A stretch of 8,439 nucleotides of DNA, taken from Pseudomonadota bacterium (GTDB lineage: Bacteria; Pseudomonadota; Alphaproteobacteria; Rhizobiales; Hyphomicrobiaceae). The first letter of the stretch is position 1, and each line of letters starts with the position of its first letter. A model generated the notes under the pieces. It had not been told where the DNA came from. It did not search any database and worked only from the letters and a program-made list of their open reading frames with translations. Positions 5,414 through 8,439 of the stretch are shown in pieces. The translations under genes were made by a program, and so were the position numbers. The DNA lies in NCBI GenBank assembly GCA_023416575.1, contig JAEZHL010000125.1:1-8439 (forward strand), in the 5' to 3' direction.

Positions 5414-8400
5414 ATGGGCATCGATCTCGAAACGCGCATCCGGAACGTCACCGCGGTTCTGGGGCCGACCAATACTGGCAAGACCCATCTCGCGATCGAG
5501 CGCATGCTCGGCCACGAAACGGGCATGATCGGCCTGCCGCTGCGGCTTCTGGCGCGGGAGGTCTACGACAAGATCGCCGCGCGCGTCGGGGTGGACAAGG
5601 TCGCGCTGATCACCGGCGAGGAGAAGATCAAGCCGGAGAACCCGCGCTACTGGGTTTCGACGGTCGAGGCGATGCCGCGGGAGATCGATGTCGATTTCCT
5701 GGCCATCGACGAGATCCAGCTCGCGGCCGATCCCGAGCGCGGGCACGTCTTCACGGACCGGCTGCTGCATGCCCGGGGCAAGCTCGAGACGCTGCTGCTC
5801 GGCGCAGGCACCATGCGCGAGGCGATCAACGATCTGATCCCCGGCGCCAACTTCATTTCACGCCCGCGGCTGTCGAAAATCACCTATTCTGGGCAGAAGA
5901 AGATCACGCGTCTTCCGGCCCGGACTGCGGTCGTCGCGTTCTCTGCCAATGACGTCTACTCCATTGCCGAGCTCATTCGTCGGCAACGTGGCGGCGCCGC
6001 AGTGGTGCTGGGCGCGCTCTCGCCCCGGACCCGCAATGCGCAGGTGGAGCTCTACCAGTCCGGCGATGTCGATTTCCTCGTCGCGACTGATGCCATCGGC
6101 ATGGGACTCAACCTCACGGTCGATCACGTCGCGTTCGCCGCCGTCCGCAAGTTCGACGGGCAGAACCATCGCACGCTGACGCCGGCTGAGTTGGCGCAGA
6201 TCGCCGGTCGCGCCGGCCGCCACATGAACGATGGTACGTTTGGCGTCACGGGCGACGTGGAGCCGTTCGAAAGCGATCTCGTCGAGCGCCTGGAGTCGCA
6301 CACGTTCGACACCGTCAAGCTCCTGCAGTGGCGCAACCGACGTCTCGATTTCTCATCGCTTCATGCGCTCCGCGAAAGTCTGCGGGTGTTTCCGAACGAG
6401 GCGCGCCTCACGCGCGCGCGCATGGCCGATGACGTCATCGCGCTCGAGACCGTGAGCGAGGACCGTGAGCTGGTCGACATGGTGCGCGGGCCGGCCGCGA
6501 CCGCGATCCTGTGGGACGTCTGCCAGGTTCCCGACTACCGCAAGATTTCCTCGCAGAACCACGGCGAGCTGGTCGCGACGCTCTACAAGTTCCTGATGTC
6601 GGGCGAGGAGCGGATTCCGGAGGACTGGTTCGCCAAGCAGGTCGGTCTCGCCGACCGCACGGACGGCGACATCGATACGCTCGCCAACCGCATCGCGCAT
6701 ATTCGCACGTGGACCTTCGTATCGAACCGCGCCAACTGGCTGCGCGATCCGGAGCATTGGCAGGGGCGCACGCGGGCGATCGAGGACAGCCTGTCCGATG
6801 CCTTGCACGAGCAGCTGACGCAGCGGTTCGTCGACCGGCGCACCAGCGCGCTCATGCGCGGCATGCGGGACAAGGATGGGCTCGCGGCCGACATCGGCGA
6901 GGATGGGGCGATCCAGGTCGAAAACCATTACGTTGGACGGCTGAAGGGGTTCATCTTCTTCCCCGATGCGCAGGCCGAAGGCATTCACGGCAAGGCGGCA
7001 CGGAACGCGGCAGCGCAAGTGCTCGCCAAGGAGCTTGCGATGCGCACCCGTCGCGTCGCCGCCGCCAAGAACGATGCCTTCAAGCTGTCCCGCAACGGCC
7101 GCATCCTCTGGCGCGGCGACGAGATAGCGCGCCTCGAGCCCGGCGAGCATCCGCTCAAGCCGCAGCTCGTGCTTCTGGTCGACGAGCACCTGCAAGCGTC
7201 GGACAAGGAGAAAGTCCAGGAGCGGCTCACGACGTGGGTCGCCGACACGATCCGCGAGCGGTTGAAGCCGCTGGTCGAGCTCTCGGAGGCGCAGGACCTG
7301 TCGGGCCTCGCGCGCGGTATCGCGTTCCGCCTCACCGAGAACTTCGGTGTTCTGAAGCGGGAAAGCATCGCCGACGAGATGAAGTCGCTCGATCAGGCGG
7401 GCCGGGCGCAGTTGCGCCGGTTCGGCGTGCGTTTCGGGGCCTTCAACATCCACTTCCCGCTGCTGCTGAAGCCTGCACCGGCTGAGCTGACGCTCGTGCT
7501 CTGGGCCCTGAAGCACGCTGGCGAGAACGGGTTGTCGCTTGACGCGCTGCCACAGCCGCCACGGCCCGGCCTCACCTCGACGCCGGCTGATCCTGCCGTT
7601 CCCGAGCCCTTCTATCGGGCGTGCGGCTATCACGTCTGCGGACCGCGCGCGGTGCGGATCGACATTCTGGAGCGGCTTGCGGACCTCGTGCGGCCATTGC
7701 TCGCTTGGCGCCCGAACCCGGAGAATCCGTCCGCGCCGCCGCCCAAGGGATCGACGGGAGATGGTGGATTCCTTGTCATCCCCGAGATGATGTCCATTCT
7801 GGGCTGCTCGCCGGATGAGCTGAGCGACGTGTTCAAGAGCCTGGGCTTCCGGCTTGATCGGCGTCCGGTGAAGCAGAAGCCAGTCGAGCAGGCAAAGCCG
7901 GAGCCGGTCGAAACGCAGGAGTCTGAGTCCGGGGCAACGGCTTCGGCCGACGCTGTTGCCACGGAACCGACGGTCGGCGAGGCTGTCGATGGCGTCGCCG
8001 CTCCCCTTCCTGAGGTGCCGGCAGCCGCTGCGCCTGAAGCCCCGGCGGAGAACGGCGCTTCTATCGATGCGCCAGCGGAAGCGAACGCCATCGAGCCCGA
8101 GGCTGCGCCTGTGGTGGCCGATTCTGAGGCCGTATCCGCTCCGGAAGCCGAGAAGAGTGCGGCTGCGCCGGAAGAGATCAAGTACGAGGACGTCTGGCGC
8201 CCGCGCGGCCGTCACGAAGAGCGGCCCGACCGCCGCCGCCGCCGTGGATCTCAAGAGGCTGGGCAGCAGCAGCAGCAGCGCGGCGGGGATGTACGCCCCG
8301 GTCGCAACCGGGATCAGCGCTTCCAGAAGCGCGGCGGCGATCGTCAGCAACCCGCGCCCGCAGCAGCAGCTGCCGCTGGTGGTGGCGGTGGCGCGCCGCA

Positions 8401-8439
8401 GCGCCAACCGACGGGCGATGGTCAGAAGTTCCGCGACCG
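5414..8439 (+). CDS. Suv3-like DExH-box RNA helicase with low-complexity C-terminal tail (3' end outside window)
   Basis: This is a superfamily 2 helicase of the Suv3 type; mitochondrial Suv3 unwinds structured RNA for degradation, and a similar RNA-turnover role is inferred here. An in-frame TAA at 5408-5410 leaves ATG 5414 as the first plausible start, with ggagg 11 nt upstream. The frame stays open for 1008 codons to the window edge. Core motifs: Walker A GPTNTGKT (residues 17-24), STVEAM, DEIQ (99-102, the Suv3 variant of DEAD), GAGTM, ATDAIGMGLNL (224 on) and QIAGRAGR (262-269). The C-terminal part carries the typical RFGVRFGAFNIHFPLLLKPA (about 669-688). From about 817 the protein is low-complexity: a Glu/Pro/Ala-rich linker to about 920, then YEDVWRPRGR and an Arg/Gly/Gln-rich tail (RRRRRG, a Q5 run at 951-955, a Gly run), probably disordered and RNA-binding. 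The stop and the last residues are missing. Confidence 0.93.
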   Translation, partial: MGIDLETRIRNVTAVLGPTNTGKTHLAIERMLGHETGMIGLPLRLLAREVYDKIAARVGVDKVALITGEEKIKPENPRYWVSTVEAMPREIDVDFLAIDEIQLAADPERGHVFTDRLLHARGKLETLLLGAGTMREAINDLIPGANFISRPRLSKITYSGQKKITRLPARTAVVAFSANDVYSIAELIRRQRGGAAVVLGALSPRTRNAQVELYQSGDVDFLVATDAIGMGLNLTVDHVAFAAVRKFDGQNHRTLTPAELAQIAGRAGRHMNDGTFGVTGDVEPFESDLVERLESHTFDTVKLLQWRNRRLDFSSLHALRESLRVFPNEARLTRARMADDVIALETVSEDRELVDMVRGPAATAILWDVCQVPDYRKISSQNHGELVATLYKFLMSGEERIPEDWFAKQVGLADRTDGDIDTLANRIAHIRTWTFVSNRANWLRDPEHWQGRTRAIEDSLSDALHEQLTQRFVDRRTSALMRGMRDKDGLAADIGEDGAIQVENHYVGRLKGFIFFPDAQAEGIHGKAARNAAAQVLAKELAMRTRRVAAAKNDAFKLSRNGRILWRGDEIARLEPGEHPLKPQLVLLVDEHLQASDKEKVQERLTTWVADTIRERLKPLVELSEAQDLSGLARGIAFRLTENFGVLKRESIADEMKSLDQAGRAQLRRFGVRFGAFNIHFPLLLKPAPAELTLVLWALKHAGENGLSLDALPQPPRPGLTSTPADPAVPEPFYRACGYHVCGPRAVRIDILERLADLVRPLLAWRPNPENPSAPPPKGSTGDGGFLVIPEMMSILGCSPDELSDVFKSLGFRLDRRPVKQKPVEQAKPEPVETQESESGATASADAVATEPTVGEAVDGVAAPLPEVPAAAAPEAPAENGASIDAPAEANAIEPEAAPVVADSEAVSAPEAEKSAAAPEEIKYEDVWRPRGRHEERPDRRRRRGSQEAGQQQQQRGGDVRPGRNRDQRFQKRGGDRQQPAPAAAAAAGGGGGAPQRQPTGDGQKFRD

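Noticed and set aside
6511..7485. Open frame of 324 codons on the + strand within the helicase region
   Set aside because: It is in a different frame from the helicase, whose own frame is unbroken and carries all the motifs. The alternative translation is Arg/Ala/Gly-rich noise.
6353..8407. Open frame of 684 codons on the - strand opposite the helicase gene
   Set aside because: It is antisense to a well-conserved helicase. Long open antisense frames arise from high third-position GC, and the translation is Arg/Leu-rich with no recognisable domain.
1..8439. Search for CRISPR arrays, tRNA or rRNA genes, insertion sequences, attachment sites or prophage genes
   Set aside because: None seen: there are no regularly spaced direct repeats, no transposase or integrase-like protein and no tRNA-like cloverleaf, and all large open stretches are accounted for by the listed genes.

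Overview
The window is about 8.4 kb of GC-rich DNA with densely packed bacterial genes and no sign of mobile DNA. The gene content (aerobic cobaltochelatase cobS-cobT, an alphaproteobacterial-type rpmB, a DUF3108 protein and a Suv3-type helicase) points to an alphaproteobacterium, most likely of the Hyphomicrobiales/Rhizobiales. Nothing in the sequence fixes the genus.

Left part (1-3712, + strand): the 3' two-thirds of cobS; a 10-bp inverted repeat built from heptamer repeats; cobT, which is broken by an apparent one-base deletion in a C5 run at 1137-1141; and, 31 bp after cobT, a gene for an exported phytase/esterase-like protein. CobS and CobT are the AAA+ ATPase and the VWA-domain subunit that drive CobN when cobalt is inserted into hydrogenobyrinic acid a,c-diamide in the aerobic cobalamin pathway. 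The spacing suggests the three genes are transcribed together.

Middle (3713-4357): rpmB (ribosomal protein L28) runs on the - strand and converges on the phytase-like gene. It has a complete set of signals: a good sigma70-type promoter (4198-4227), a leader of about 95 nt with two competing base-paired forms, a strong Shine-Dalgarno, and a rho-independent terminator (3731-3761) that lies between the two convergent genes.

Right part (4358-8439, + strand, divergent from rpmB): a secreted DUF3108 protein with exactly two cysteines, a 195-bp spacer, and a Suv3-like DExH RNA helicase that runs off the window end. The helicase carries an acidic, Ala/Pro/Glu-rich linker and an Arg/Gly/Gln-rich tail. 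The rpmB / DUF3108 / helicase order is, as I recall, common in Rhizobiales.

I found no clear undescribed system. The points most worth following are the cobT frameshift, the possible structural switch in the rpmB leader, the heptamer-repeat hairpin between cobS and cobT, and the two poorly understood exported proteins (phytase-like and DUF3108) next to conserved housekeeping genes.
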